Shown: positions 11,690 through 21,227 of the stretch, one piece after another
Numbering within the stretch: the first letter of the stretch is position 1
Layout of the letters: every line of letters starts with the position of its first letter
NCBI GenBank assembly: GCA_010015655.1
Contig: ML976704.1
Location: 495,954 to 559,953, forward strand
DNA: 64,000 nt
Direction: 5' to 3'
Origin: Bimuria novae-zelandiae CBS 107.79
Lineage: Eukaryota; Ascomycota; Dothideomycetes; Pleosporales; Didymosphaeriaceae
Notes under the pieces: model-generated
Databases searched by the model: none
Told to the model about the DNA's origin: nothing
What the model saw: the letters and a program-made list of their open reading frames with translations, nothing else
Program-made: the position numbers and the translations under genes

Positions 11690-13093
11690 TATTAGCTAGA
11701 GACTTTATATATACTATAAAACGCTATAAGATTAAGATATTAAGCTTTAATTACTTTTAGATTAACCTTACTAATAACTAGGCGTTTAATACTTATACTA
11801 AAGTATATAATCCTAAAGGGAGGCTTAACTTATAGATCTAAAAGCATAGCATCCTACTTAAAAGTATAAATAAAAAGACATTTACTTACTTCTTCTTATA
11901 TAAACTATACTATATTAACTGCTTTAAGGCGAAGATTCATAACATAAAAAAAGGGTGTAGGTTAGTTACTAGCTATTTTAAAAAATATAAAATCTTTAAT
12001 CTAAATTATTAGCCCTCTATAGGATAGGATAAGGTAAATTAGTTTATACTTAATATATCTTTTTTAAAAAGTTTAGCTACTATTAATACTATAGCGTCTT
12101 CTTTTAACGTTAATAAGTTCTATTAATTTTTAATTAGATAGATCGTTAAGAGCAGGATCCCCTTTATTAAACTAGATACTAAGGAGCTTTATAAGCTATT
12201 TTAGTACCTTAATTTAGCTACAAAGATGCCTCGCGCAATTCCATCTTATAATATAATAAGGCGTAGGATCTTCGTGGAGTACGCACGTTCGAAGGATATA
12301 GTTACTATTTACCTAGACTAAGCTATCACGAAGATTTACCTAGCCTTTAACTTATAGACTTCTAGTAATAATAAGTCGTATAATAGTATTATTAAATAGT
12401 TTCTTAATAAAAAAGGTAATCTACGAAACTTTCCCCTTACTCTTAAAGCTATAAAGAATATCTATACTAGTAGAAATATCGTAGCATTACTATAGGAGAT
12501 TATTTCTTACTAGGGACTTTAAGACCGCATAGGATATCTTACCTCTAATAACACTATAGCTAATAATATAATAATAAATACTCCAGGGAAGATTTTTAAA
12601 AAGAATTAGCTTAACTTTAACCCTAAGTAGTATCGTATAAGGTGTATAGGGCATATCTTTAACCTTATTATAAAAGCGCTAATATTTAGAGCTAATATTA
12701 GTAGCCTAAGTTAGGTAAAGGAGGTGGCATTTTTTAAGTAATATAAAACCTATAGGACTATTAGAAAGCTTTACAATAATATTAAATAGATCAAAAAAAT
12801 ACCTTAAAAAACGCTAGGTTTATTACTACTTGGAAAGTTTATCTTAAATAGGTGTAATTAAATAGTCTTATAAGACCTTTATAGTTAATACTTAATAACG
12901 CTACTTACTAGAATTCTATATACTTAATAATTAAGCAAGATATAGTGCTTAAAGAGGTACTTAATAACTTTTATAAAAATAAATTATAGTCTTTTAATAA
13001 TACTAAATCGTAACGGTAAAGTAGTAGTTAGTAAAGTTAATTTATTAGCTACTATTAACTAGATCTCTATCTTTTTATAGCTAAGTAGTAGTA
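11690..13093 (+). pseudogene. hAT transposase, 5' part
   Basis: Plus-strand frame with many stops. Recognisable blocks are a Cys-rich N-terminal region near 11890-11990 (CFKAKIHNIKKGC, possibly a decayed BED-type finger), the block from about 12170 to 12400 with RAIPSYNIIRRRIFVEYARS and NNKSYN, and the block near 12630-12720 with RCIGHIFNLI. Interrupted at 13093 by the retrotransposon. The precise start cannot be fixed because of RIP damage. Confidence 0.8.
13089..13093. repeat. 5-bp target-site duplication of the Gypsy element, left copy
   Basis: TAGTA directly before the LTR; repeated at 19949-19953. Confidence 0.9.
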
Positions 13094-13550
13094 TGTTAGG
13101 TCCCAAAAGGATAGCTAATCCCAATAGGGCTAAGGTTGGTTCTCGGGCAGGAGTACTGGTAGGACGGGAGAGGTTGTAGTAATAGCTTGCGCTTGTCACT
13201 AGGGCGTTAGTATCGAAGGTGTGTACAGCATAATCAAATCAACAAGATTGCTTACTCAGATCCAAATAATAGATTAATAAACAAGATTAAACACGAATGC
13301 CATAAGGGTATTCGTGTCGGGTTATATACAAGAGGTTTATTAGTTACCGTCTACCTATCTTTCTGCCATCCTATCTTTCTGGTGGATGGTCGTGTCATCC
13401 ATGGATGGTATACCGTCCATAATCTTGGCTAGATAGTATGTCTTAGCTGGATAGTACATCACGTGATCTCGGTTGCGCAACCCCACCAAGTGTCACCCCC
13501 GCTAAGGGCCCGTTGGTCCTCCGCGTCCCATACATGTTCAGATCCTAACA
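13094..13550 (-). repeat. left LTR (3' LTR relative to gag-pol)
   Basis: 457 bp, same length as the right copy. About sixteen differences from the right copy were seen by eye, all transitions, most of them A in the left copy where the right copy has G. The short inverted ends TGTTAGG/CCTAACA are intact. Confidence 0.95.
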
Positions 13551-13553
13551 TTA

Positions 13554-13566
13554 CCTCCCCTCTTCC
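13554..13566 (-). promoter_or_regulatory. polypurine tract of the Gypsy element
   Basis: On the minus strand GGAAGAGGGGAGG followed by TAA and the LTR start TGTTAGG. Position and composition match a plus-strand priming site and confirm the minus orientation of gag-pol. Confidence 0.8.
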
Positions 13567-13681
13567 AGATAGCGTCCTCGGTATCCTCGTTCCGCGCCCC
13601 CTGGCTACAGATACGGTCGTCGCATATAAATACTCGCGTGAGTCGCTGTTTTCGCGTTCTGGTCTTAATGCCTTCCTGACC

Positions 13682-14299
13682 ATGCCTAAGGATCCTAAGC
13701 CCCGTAAAGCGCGCGCGCCTCGCAAGAAGACTTCGACCTAAGAGCGGCGTGATCGCATTCGTCGTGTTGAAGGGAGTAGTAGGGAGATGCCTTTCCGCTA
13801 CAACCGCTGCGAAAAGCTGAACATTCGTTGTTTCGTGGATACTACGTCTGGTCGTTGTGCTGGTTGTATCGCTGCAAGGAGCGAGTGTGAGCTGTTTGTT
13901 CCTAAAGAGGAGTAGGAGAAGGTAGAGGATGAAGAGCGTGAAAAGCGGCTAGAGCTAGCTCGCGCTAAGGAAGAGACGTTGCGTAGTTAATAAGAACTTG
14001 CTTAGCATAAGCGTAAGTTATTAGAGATTAAAAGTCGTAAGAGGTTATTCGCGCGTTAGGATAGGAAGTTACTAGATGCTTAGGATAAGGTGCAAGAGAC
14101 GGAGAGCTCGAGTGCAGACGCTCCGTTCCAAGACAATTTCCTCGCTGATCCGGGCTGGTCACAGGCCAACAATCTCCTTCCTGATCTACTAATAGATCTT
14201 CTTCTTAACGAGTTCCTATCTAGTTCTCCTTCGATCGTTCCGGATTCCTTCTCGTGGTCTGACGATAGTATTGTGCTAACATTTAGCGATAGTTATTAA
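13682..14299 (+). pseudogene. extra opposite-strand ORF of the Gypsy element, zinc-cluster-like
   Basis: From the ATG at 13682 to the TAA ending at 14299 there are 205 codons broken by several stops (13739, 13913, 13988, 13991, 14003 and two more). All are TAA/TAG that a single C-to-T change from CAA/CAG would explain. The start is very basic (MPKDPKPRKARAPRKKTST). About residues 38-66 have cysteine spacing C-x6-C-x8-C-x2-C-x6-C (CEKLNIRC, GRCAGCIAARSEC). Three residues before the first Cys stands Tyr, encoded TAC; one G-to-A change from TGC would complete the canonical Zn2Cys6 pattern C-x2-C-x6-C-x8-C-x2-C-x6-C. Next comes a long charged segment, likely coiled coil, then an acidic, hydrophobic tail (NNLLPDLLIDLLLNEFLSSS) like an activation domain. 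The frame ends where pol ends on the other strand. GC content is higher than in the rest of the element. Function inferred only. Confidence 0.75.
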
Positions 14300-14324
14300 G
14301 GTTTACTTCTAGTTCCTATGTGTC

Positions 14325-14415
14325 TTCTAAGTGTAGATATCCTTTCCACTTAATTAAGTAGGTTCGTGGCTAATCCGTGTGTTGTAGTATCTTCTCGACT
14401 TCGAATTCGGTTTCC
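14325..14415 (-). other. chromodomain at the C-terminus of pol
   Basis: EFEVEKILQHTD, one stop, then PRTYLIKWKGYLHLEDT: the aromatic/WKG pattern of chromodomains that direct integration to heterochromatin. Confidence 0.85.
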
Positions 14416-17400
14416 TCCTCTGGTTGGTGATAGAAGGTGGTTTCGATTAGTGTTTCAAAGTCTGCTGGTTCCAATCGGTCTATGTAGAATACTAGGTGTA
14501 TTTTGGCGTCTGGTGGTAATTCCAATTAGTAGTTAACTGGTGATACTTGTTCAGAAATAAAAAATAGTCCAACCTTAACATGATCTAGTTTCTTGTGCTT
14601 TTTCTTCTAGGTTCGAAGATTTTTCGTAAGTAGATATGCTTTATCCCCCTTCTTCAGCTGAGGTGCCGTTTTTCTTTTTTGGTTTGTATAGGAAATGCTT
14701 TGCTATTGAGCTTTCTCGAGGTTCTCTCAAAGTTGTTAATATATTTCTTTTATTTTTGTAGCCGTGTTGATGGCTTCTTCCGTTCTAATAGTAGTAGGAA
14801 ATGTCTAATTAAAGAGATATAGATGTCTTTCGTAGTTCGCATAGAACGGTGTATATCCAGTTGCTACTAATATCTTGTTGTTATATGCTAATTGTGCCAT
14901 TAGTAATAAAGAAATTTAGTTATTCTTCTAGTTGTTGCAGTAGATGCGTAGGTACGTTTCTATTATTTAATTTGTACGTTCTGTTTGTCCATCCGTCTGT
15001 GGGTGGTAGGCTGTTAATAGTTTTCGTTTTATTCTAATAAGTGCCATAAGTGTTGTCTAGTAGTTTAAAGTGAAGAGTTTGTCTCTGTCGCTAATAATTA
15101 TCTTAGGGATGCCATAATGTCGTATAAGTCAATCTAGGATAAGGAACGCTAGTTCCATTATTATTATTGCCTTTTTACACGATAGTAATTCCACGTATTT
15201 AGTGAATCTGCATACGATTACTAGTATTGCGTTATAACTTACTCCGTTTGTGGGATCTTTCAACTTTGGCAATCCTGTAATAAAGTCTATTACGATGTCT
15301 TCCCAAGGTGCTGTGGGTATCTAGATGGCTTGCATTTCTCCGTACTTAAGATATGTTGCGTGTTTGTTGCGTTAGCATTCTGCACATTTGCGTATATAGG
15401 TTACTATTACTTCCTTAATTCCTTTAAAGCTATAGTTCCTCTGAATTAGTTCCACTATCTTTTTAATTCTAGGGTGTCCGTATACAGGGTCGTCGTGGTA
15501 TTATCGTATAACCTCTATCTATTGTTCCTTGGGTACTTCTTGTGTGAGTACAAGGAGTTAATTAAGTTCCACTATAGGTTCTAAAGAACTATCGGGATTT
15601 TGTTTTAGTATTGCGGAGTAGGTTTTAACTTTATCCCCTATAAGATCGTGTTATTAGCTAAGTGCGTCTACTTATCTATTTTCTTTACTAGGTGTGTATA
15701 CGATCTTAAATTTATATTGTCTAAGCGTTTCTAACTATCTTGCCTATCTTAGCGTAAGTTCCTTCGTAGTCGTGAAGCGTGTGAGGTTCTTATAGTCTAT
15801 AAAGATCTTAAGTGTAGAGTAGCTAAGAGCGTAGATTCTTTAGTGCTTTAGTATTTTAACAATTACGTATAGTTCCTTGTCGTGTACGTCATATCGTGCT
15901 TCCGTGTCGGTAAACTTGCATAAGTAATATGCAATAGGGTGCTATTTGCCATCTTTTTCTTATTTCGCGCAGGCGCCTATTGCGAGGTCGCTTACGTCCG
16001 TTTCAATTCGTAGTGGTTTTCTATCCCTAAAGTAGATAAGTACTGGTGGCATAATGCATGTAGTTTTTAAGAGTTAGAACGACATTCCACATTCTGCGGT
16101 CTATACAAATAGTGTGTCCTTTCTCGTAAGGTTTATAAGTAGTATCGTGATCTTTGCATAGTCCTTAATAAATTGTTAATTAAATCTATAGAATCTTAAG
16201 AATTCTTGGATGTTCTTCGCTGTCTTTAGTATTAGCTAGTTCTTAATACATTTAATCTTATTAAATGCGACTTCAATTCCTTTTGTGCTAATAACGTGTC
16301 CTAGGAATTTAAGTTATGTTACGTGCTACTTGCACTTCTTTAGCTTAATTCTAAGGTATGCCTTGTCTAATGCTATTAACACTGTCTATACATGCGGAAC
16401 ATAATCTAAATCGTTCTCGGAGTAAACAAGTATATTGTCCATGTATGCGATAACAAATATGTCTAGGTAGTTATAAAGTACGTAATTAACTAGTGCTTAG
16501 AAGTTTGCTAGTACATTAGTAAGTCTAAAAGGTATAACTGCGTATTTAAATAGTCTATAGCGTAACCTAAACGCTATCTTCCACTCGTTACCTTCCTTAA
16601 TTCGTATAAGGTGGTATTTATCTCGTAAATTTATTAGTGTAAAGCGTTTAGCTCTTGAGAGTTAGTCTCTTAATTCTAAGATATTTAGTAGTAGGTATCG
16701 ATTTTTAATCGTCATGTCGTTAATCTTCTAATAGTTAATATATAGTCGTGGTGTGCCGTCTTTCTTTATAATAAACATAAAAGGGCTGGCTGCTAGTGAC
16801 TTCGATGGTCGTATGTATCCTTTCGCGAGATTTGTCTCGATGAATTCTTTCTCTTATTGGAGTTCTTTTCCAGTCTTGCCATATAGTGGTCCAAAGGGTG
16901 GCGTTTTCCCTTCTACTAGGTCTATCGCTAGATCCCAGGGCTGATGTTCTGGAAGGTTTGCTTTTCCCTCTCTCTCGGTGAACATATGATTCCATGCTCG
17001 ATAGCATTCCGGAATTTCATGGTTTGTGCTTTCATCCATCTTCTTGCGCTCTGTGACCTGGTGGTTCCTGCCAGCGTCTGCCAAGGGTTTCTTCCGTTTT
17101 TCGACTGTTTGTCGCAAGACTATAGTGTTAATAGCTCTCTTATCTACTATTATACTCTATTAATGCGTAGGCTTTGCTTACAATGCACAGTTACAGCGCT
17201 TAAAGGATAGCTTCTTTCTTTTCTAGTTAATCGTAGGATTGTGCTTCCTTAACTAGGGTATTCCTAAAATCACGTCGTAATTAGCTTCCTTAATAATGTC
17301 AAGGGTAATTAATTCCTAGTATCTATAGATTATAAGGGTAGTTTCGACCTCGTATTTAATCGTTGCTTTGCCAGGCATTAGTTGTCCATTCGCGACATGG

Positions 17401-18568
17401 ATAGCATAGGGTATAGCCTTCTTGCGCTTATAGAGTCCTGCTCTATTAAGTGCTTTTCTTAACACATAGCTTTCCTGTGCTCCTAAGTCCAGCATGGCTT
17501 TTATCTATATTTCTTTAAGCTGTACTGGTAGCTTGATTAATGCCTAACTGTTTATGGTATTTAGTTCTCTGAAGGCGTCTTCCCTCCTGAGCCTAGGTCT
17601 AAAAAAGACATCTTTTCTATAGGTGGCTTTGTGGGATTAAGGTATCCTTCCTTCTTCTTCTCTTAAGGCTGCTACTAGCCCTTTTCTAAGAGAGCTTCAC
17701 CGTCTTCTTCCTTTGTTACCGTTTCAATCCTGAGGGTTGTAGTCCCTTTCAGTATGCGATTGAACCTATGCTTTCCCTTTTACTCTTTGTGTTCCTCACA
17801 ATTAGGGTGTAAGCATGTTTGCCATTTGTTAGATGCGTATTTTCTATTAACTAGTAGCAACATTGCTTAGTTTAGCGCTTAGTTAAGGTGTGGAAAGTAT
17901 CGCGTTTCACGTTTATCCTAAAGGTAAACGTTATAATAGGCGATAGGGTAGTTAAACCACTCCTATCTACATTGTTGGTACGTTTGGGGAAAGTAGCTAT
18001 ATTCCTTAGCTTAGTAATAAATAGTATATTAATCTTCTCCGCAAAGGGTCTATTGTATAGTCTTATGCGTAGGGTTGCGGTGGTCCAGGTCGTACTATGG
18101 TTTGTAGTTCGGTCTTTCGTTTGGGTACTTCTTCTTGGGGTCTTCATGGGCGTAACGGTGGTCTGCCATTTCTCTTGCTGCTTTACTAACCAGGTCGGGT
18201 TAGTAAGCATGAAAAAATGCTTCTGCGTAGTCTTGTTGTTCCATCGCTGTAAACCCAAAATCTCCTTCTCGAGGTTAGTGTTTTTCTAAGAAGTCGAAAA
18301 CATTCGTCGTCTTGCTAGTAATAGGTTTGTTCTAGCTAGGGTAAGGTGTAGGTAATCGAGGCATTAGTTCCTTCTCTTTTTCGTTTTCGTCCGAACTTTC
18401 GTTTGCATCCTTATAGAGTTGTAAGTCAGGCGATTCTGATCGCTCCAAGTCTTTATTTTAGATATTAAGTTACTTAACAGCGTTTATTACTTGCTATTCC
18501 TCGTCGGTTGCGTCTGCATCTGCGACGGATAGTACGTTTAACTGTTTAATAACCTTGTTCTTAGATCT

Positions 18569-18610
18569 GCAGTTCCTGGCGATGTGGCCTGGTTTGCCAC
18601 ATGTAAAGCA
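18569..18610 (-). other. Gag zinc knuckle (CCHC)
   Basis: Intact C-x2-C-x4-H-x4-C in CFTCGKPGHIARNC, the RNA-binding knuckle typical of Gag. Confidence 0.9.
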
Positions 18611-19491
18611 TTTACGCGTCTCGGTCCCCTGTCGTCAGGTTCTATCTAAGATACGTTGGTTAGGCTTTTAGAAGCCTATAGCCTTTCCTATTCCCTTTTC
18701 TAGGTTGTTAAACTGGACATCTTCCATAGGTTAGGGTCCGTAGTAGTTGCGTTGCTGGCGTCGAGGTGTTTTCGGCGGCGCTCTATAGACTATAGGTGCC
18801 TATTATCTGAAACTAACGTTCCTCGGGTTCTTGCGTAGCTCTTCTTGCAATGCAAACCATTCCCCATTAATGCGGATAGTCTCTTTATATAGTTCTTCTA
18901 AGGTCTCTATTTTTGCACCACTACGCAGGAGTTCTTCGCGCATATTACGTTTAAGGCCTTATTTATATATTATCTTAAGAGATTTATCCTCCTAGTCGAG
19001 TTGTACGGCGTACTTGCGGAATTTAGCTACATACTTAGCTACGAATTATTGCTATTGGATTGTCTGGATTGCTTGCTTAGTGATAGCGGTTTTATTAGCA
19101 ATTCTAAATATTTGTTAGAGGTATTTCTTAAAGTTAGCGTAGTCCTTAATAATGTCGATAGCATCTTCGTTGTGGTTAATGTAGTCTTTATCCTCGTTGT
19201 CGTGATCTATGTCTAGGTACTTAACTAAGTAGGGATAGATCTATTCTTTAGCGCTTCCTCGCATGTAGGTCACGGCGAAGATGACCTTCTTTTTGTCTTT
19301 AAGGTCTTGGTTCTGGTCGAAGAAATAGAGGTCTAGCTATAAGAGCCAGGTATCGAGGAGGGTATAATTACTATTATACAAGTCGGGTTTATGCGCCTTG
19401 TTCTTGCCATCCCCTATAGGGGTAACATGGTTGTCCGAAGCCATGGAAGAGTTAGGGGTCCTGTTAGTACTCATGTTAAGGGTGTTTAAAA

Positions 19492-19948
19492 TGTTAGGTC
19501 CCAAAAGGATAGCTAATCCCAATAGGGCTAAGGTTGGTTCTCGGGCAGGAGTACTGGTAGGACGGGAGAGGTTGTAGTAATAGCTTGCGCTTGTCACTGG
19601 GGCGTTAGTATTGAAGGTGTGTACAGCATAATTAAATCAACAAGGTTGCTTACTCAGATCCAAACGATAGATTGATAAACAAGATTGAACACGAATGCCA
19701 TAAGGGTATTCGTGTCGGGTTATATACAAGAGGTTTATTGGTTACCGTCCACCTATCTTTCTGCCATCCTATCTTTCTGGTGGATAGTCGTGTCATCCAT
19801 GGATGGTATACCGTCCATGATCTTGGCTGGATGGTATGTCTTGGCTGGATGGTACATCACGTGATCTCGGTTGCGCAACCCCACCAAGTGTCACCCCCGC
19901 TAAGGGCCCGTTGGTCCTCCGCGTCCCATACATGTTCAGATCCTAACA
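19492..19948 (-). repeat. right LTR (5' LTR relative to gag-pol)
   Basis: 457 bp, less RIP-changed than the left copy. Only 17 bp separate it from the gag ATG, so the leader is extremely short and I see no standard tRNA primer-binding site beginning TGG. Confidence 0.95.
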
Positions 19949-19953
19949 TAGTA
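19949..19953. repeat. 5-bp target-site duplication of the Gypsy element, right copy
   Basis: TAGTA, identical to 13089-13093. Confidence 0.9.
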
Positions 19954-20870
19954 CTTAAAGGAGAATCTTAAGCTTTTTAAATGTTTAAATAAGCTTACTT
20001 TGTACATCTAAAATTATCTTAGTAATAATAATAATAATCTTTAAAAGTATAGTAATATTAAAAAATTATACACTTTGCTAAATAATCTCCTAATAGATCT
20101 TAAAGCTTAAGAACTTTAAGCACGAATAAATAAAGATATTTAGCTTAAATAGCGTCTTTATAAAAGCTAGGAAACGGCATTAAAGTACTACACCTTGTTT
20201 ATAGAGTCTCTGGCCTACACGGTGGCAATTGTCTTAGATTCTACCTGGGGCATAGATTATATCCGTTCTCAACAGGCAATAGAGCATCTAACTTGGCCAG
20301 ATATTATATAAGGAAAGATCGAAGAGCAATACAACCATAATTATAAGAATAAAATAACACTTAACTAATAAGAAATAAACCTATTTTCTTCTAAAACTAT
20401 CTAAGTACTCTTAAGATAGGAGCTCTTTACGTAAAAAGGTTAAGTAAAAGTAAATAAAAAATAATAAGTAAATAATAATAAGTTAATAAAGTATTTTAAA
20501 CTTTTTTAGTTCGCTATTAATGTTCCTCCTCTTTTTTAGTAGTAATAGGATAAGTAATAATAACGCCAGCTAGGAGTATATTAGATAGCTCTTAACGTAC
20601 TTTCTACTATGCCTATAAGTAAAAAACCTAAGAGAGCTTTCAGCGGCACAGGTAACTTTATTATAAAGCCCCATAATTATCTTAGTAATATTATTATAGG
20701 GTATCACGAGTGTAGGGTTTTATAGGAGAGGGTAGGATTAATTAAAATTAATAATAACTATATAGATAACTTAGATAAATTAGATAATATAGATAAATTA
20801 GAAGATATAAATAAAGAGATATTAGACTAGAACTTTACGTGCTATTTTTTTTAGTACTCTTTTTTCTTAT
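19954..20870 (+). pseudogene. hAT transposase, 3' part with dimerisation domain
   Basis: Continues the frame interrupted at 13093. Contains LFIESLAYTVAIVLDS, DYIRSQQAIEHLTWPD and, near 20575-20760, the hAT C-terminal block VLSTMPISKKPKRAFSGTGN followed by IIGYHECR. Ends in an acidic Asn/Asp-rich tail and several stops. Confidence 0.85.
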
Positions 20871-21193
20871 ATTAAATGTGACGGTTAAGTTCATTCTACT
20901 CCAACAGGAGCAGAAGGTTAGCCTTTTGCTCCGCGACATGAAAATACTAAGGCACTTTATTAATCTATTTTTACTATATTATTAATAAAGTATTAATATA
21001 TTATCTAGTTTAAGCGCCTGCGTGGCTAAAGTAATAATTCTTAATACTAAAATAGCTATTAAGATAGATATACTTAATACTAAACGTTAAAATAAGCTTT
21101 TGCGATATCTATAGCGTCTAATAGTAGAATATAATAAGCTTAAGACGGATAGATTAGATTTCTATAGATTTTGTGGATTTTGCATGGATGGAT

Positions 21194-21219
21194 ATCCAAT
21201 CCATCCGTGAACATTACTG
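21194..21219 (-). repeat. hAT right terminal inverted repeat
   Basis: Reverse complement starts CAGTAATGTTCACGG; pairs with 10910-10935. Confidence 0.88.
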
Positions 21220-21227
21220 TATTATAC
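21220..21227. repeat. 8-bp target-site duplication of the hAT element, right copy
   Basis: TATTATAC, identical to 10902-10909. Confidence 0.9.

Larger units (their letters stand above)
14300..19474 (-). pseudogene. Gypsy gag-pol polyprotein, RIP-inactivated
   Basis: Read leftwards from the ATG at 19474. Gag contains LDLYFFDQNQDLKDKKKVIF and AVTYMRGSAKE. A CCHC knuckle CFTCGKPGHIARNC lies at 18569-18610. The protease active-site region near 17480-17500 reads MLDLGAQESYV, with DLG where DSG is expected. Further on is YDVILGIPQLRKHNP. The reverse-transcriptase box at 16434-16445 reads YMDN instead of the usual YxDD. RNase H tail YTPSKENR is near 15690. The integrase has CAECQRNKHATYLKYGEMQ, DFITGLPKL, SDRDKLFT and YHPQTDGQTE. 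The chromodomain at about 14325-14415 has EFEVEKILQHTD and YLIKWKGYLHLEDT. Many in-frame stops and the two active-site changes are C-to-T/G-to-A transitions. Not functional. Confidence 0.92.
13094..19948 (-). mobile_element. Ty3/Gypsy chromovirus LTR retrotransposon with extra opposite-strand ORF
   Basis: A 6855-bp element with two 457-bp LTRs (13094-13550, 19492-19948), TGTTAGG...CCTAACA ends and a TAGTA target duplication. The coding strand is minus: gag starts at 19474 and pol runs leftwards in the order gag, CCHC knuckle, protease, reverse transcriptase, RNase H, integrase, chromodomain. This domain order and the terminal chromodomain identify a chromovirus. Stops and active-site changes are of RIP type. 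A second, plus-strand reading frame occupies the space between the left LTR and the end of pol. The element sits inside a hAT transposon and is therefore the younger of the two. Confidence 0.95.
10910..21219 (+). mobile_element. RIP-degraded hAT DNA transposon, split by a Gypsy element
   Basis: The ends are 26-bp inverted repeats starting CAGTAAT and an 8-bp target duplication flanks them. Without the inserted retrotransposon and one copy of its duplication the transposon is 3450 bp. Remnants of one plus-strand transposase lie on both sides of the insertion, from about 11690 to 13093 and from 19954 to about 20870. Left part: RAIPSYNIIRRRIFVEYARS, then NNKSYN (ancestral DLWTSSNNKSYN-type motif) and RCIGHIFNLIIKALIFRANI. 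Right part: AIVLDS, RSQQAIEHLTWPD and the C-terminal hAT dimerisation signature KPKRAFSGTGNFI followed by IIGYHECR. Dozens of TAA/TAG stops interrupt the frame, nearly all explainable by CAA/CAG-to-TAA/TAG or TGG-to-TAG transitions. The element is non-autonomous now. Confidence 0.92.

Noticed and set aside
13463..13681. Upstream extension of the plus-strand ORF into the LTR
   Set aside because: The frame is open by chance across the LTR end; the basic protein-like sequence begins at the ATG at 13682.
17888..18289. 133-codon plus-strand ORF inside the Gypsy element
   Set aside because: It is the shadow of gag-pol on the other strand; hydrophobic composition reflects antisense of Lys/Asn-rich sequence.
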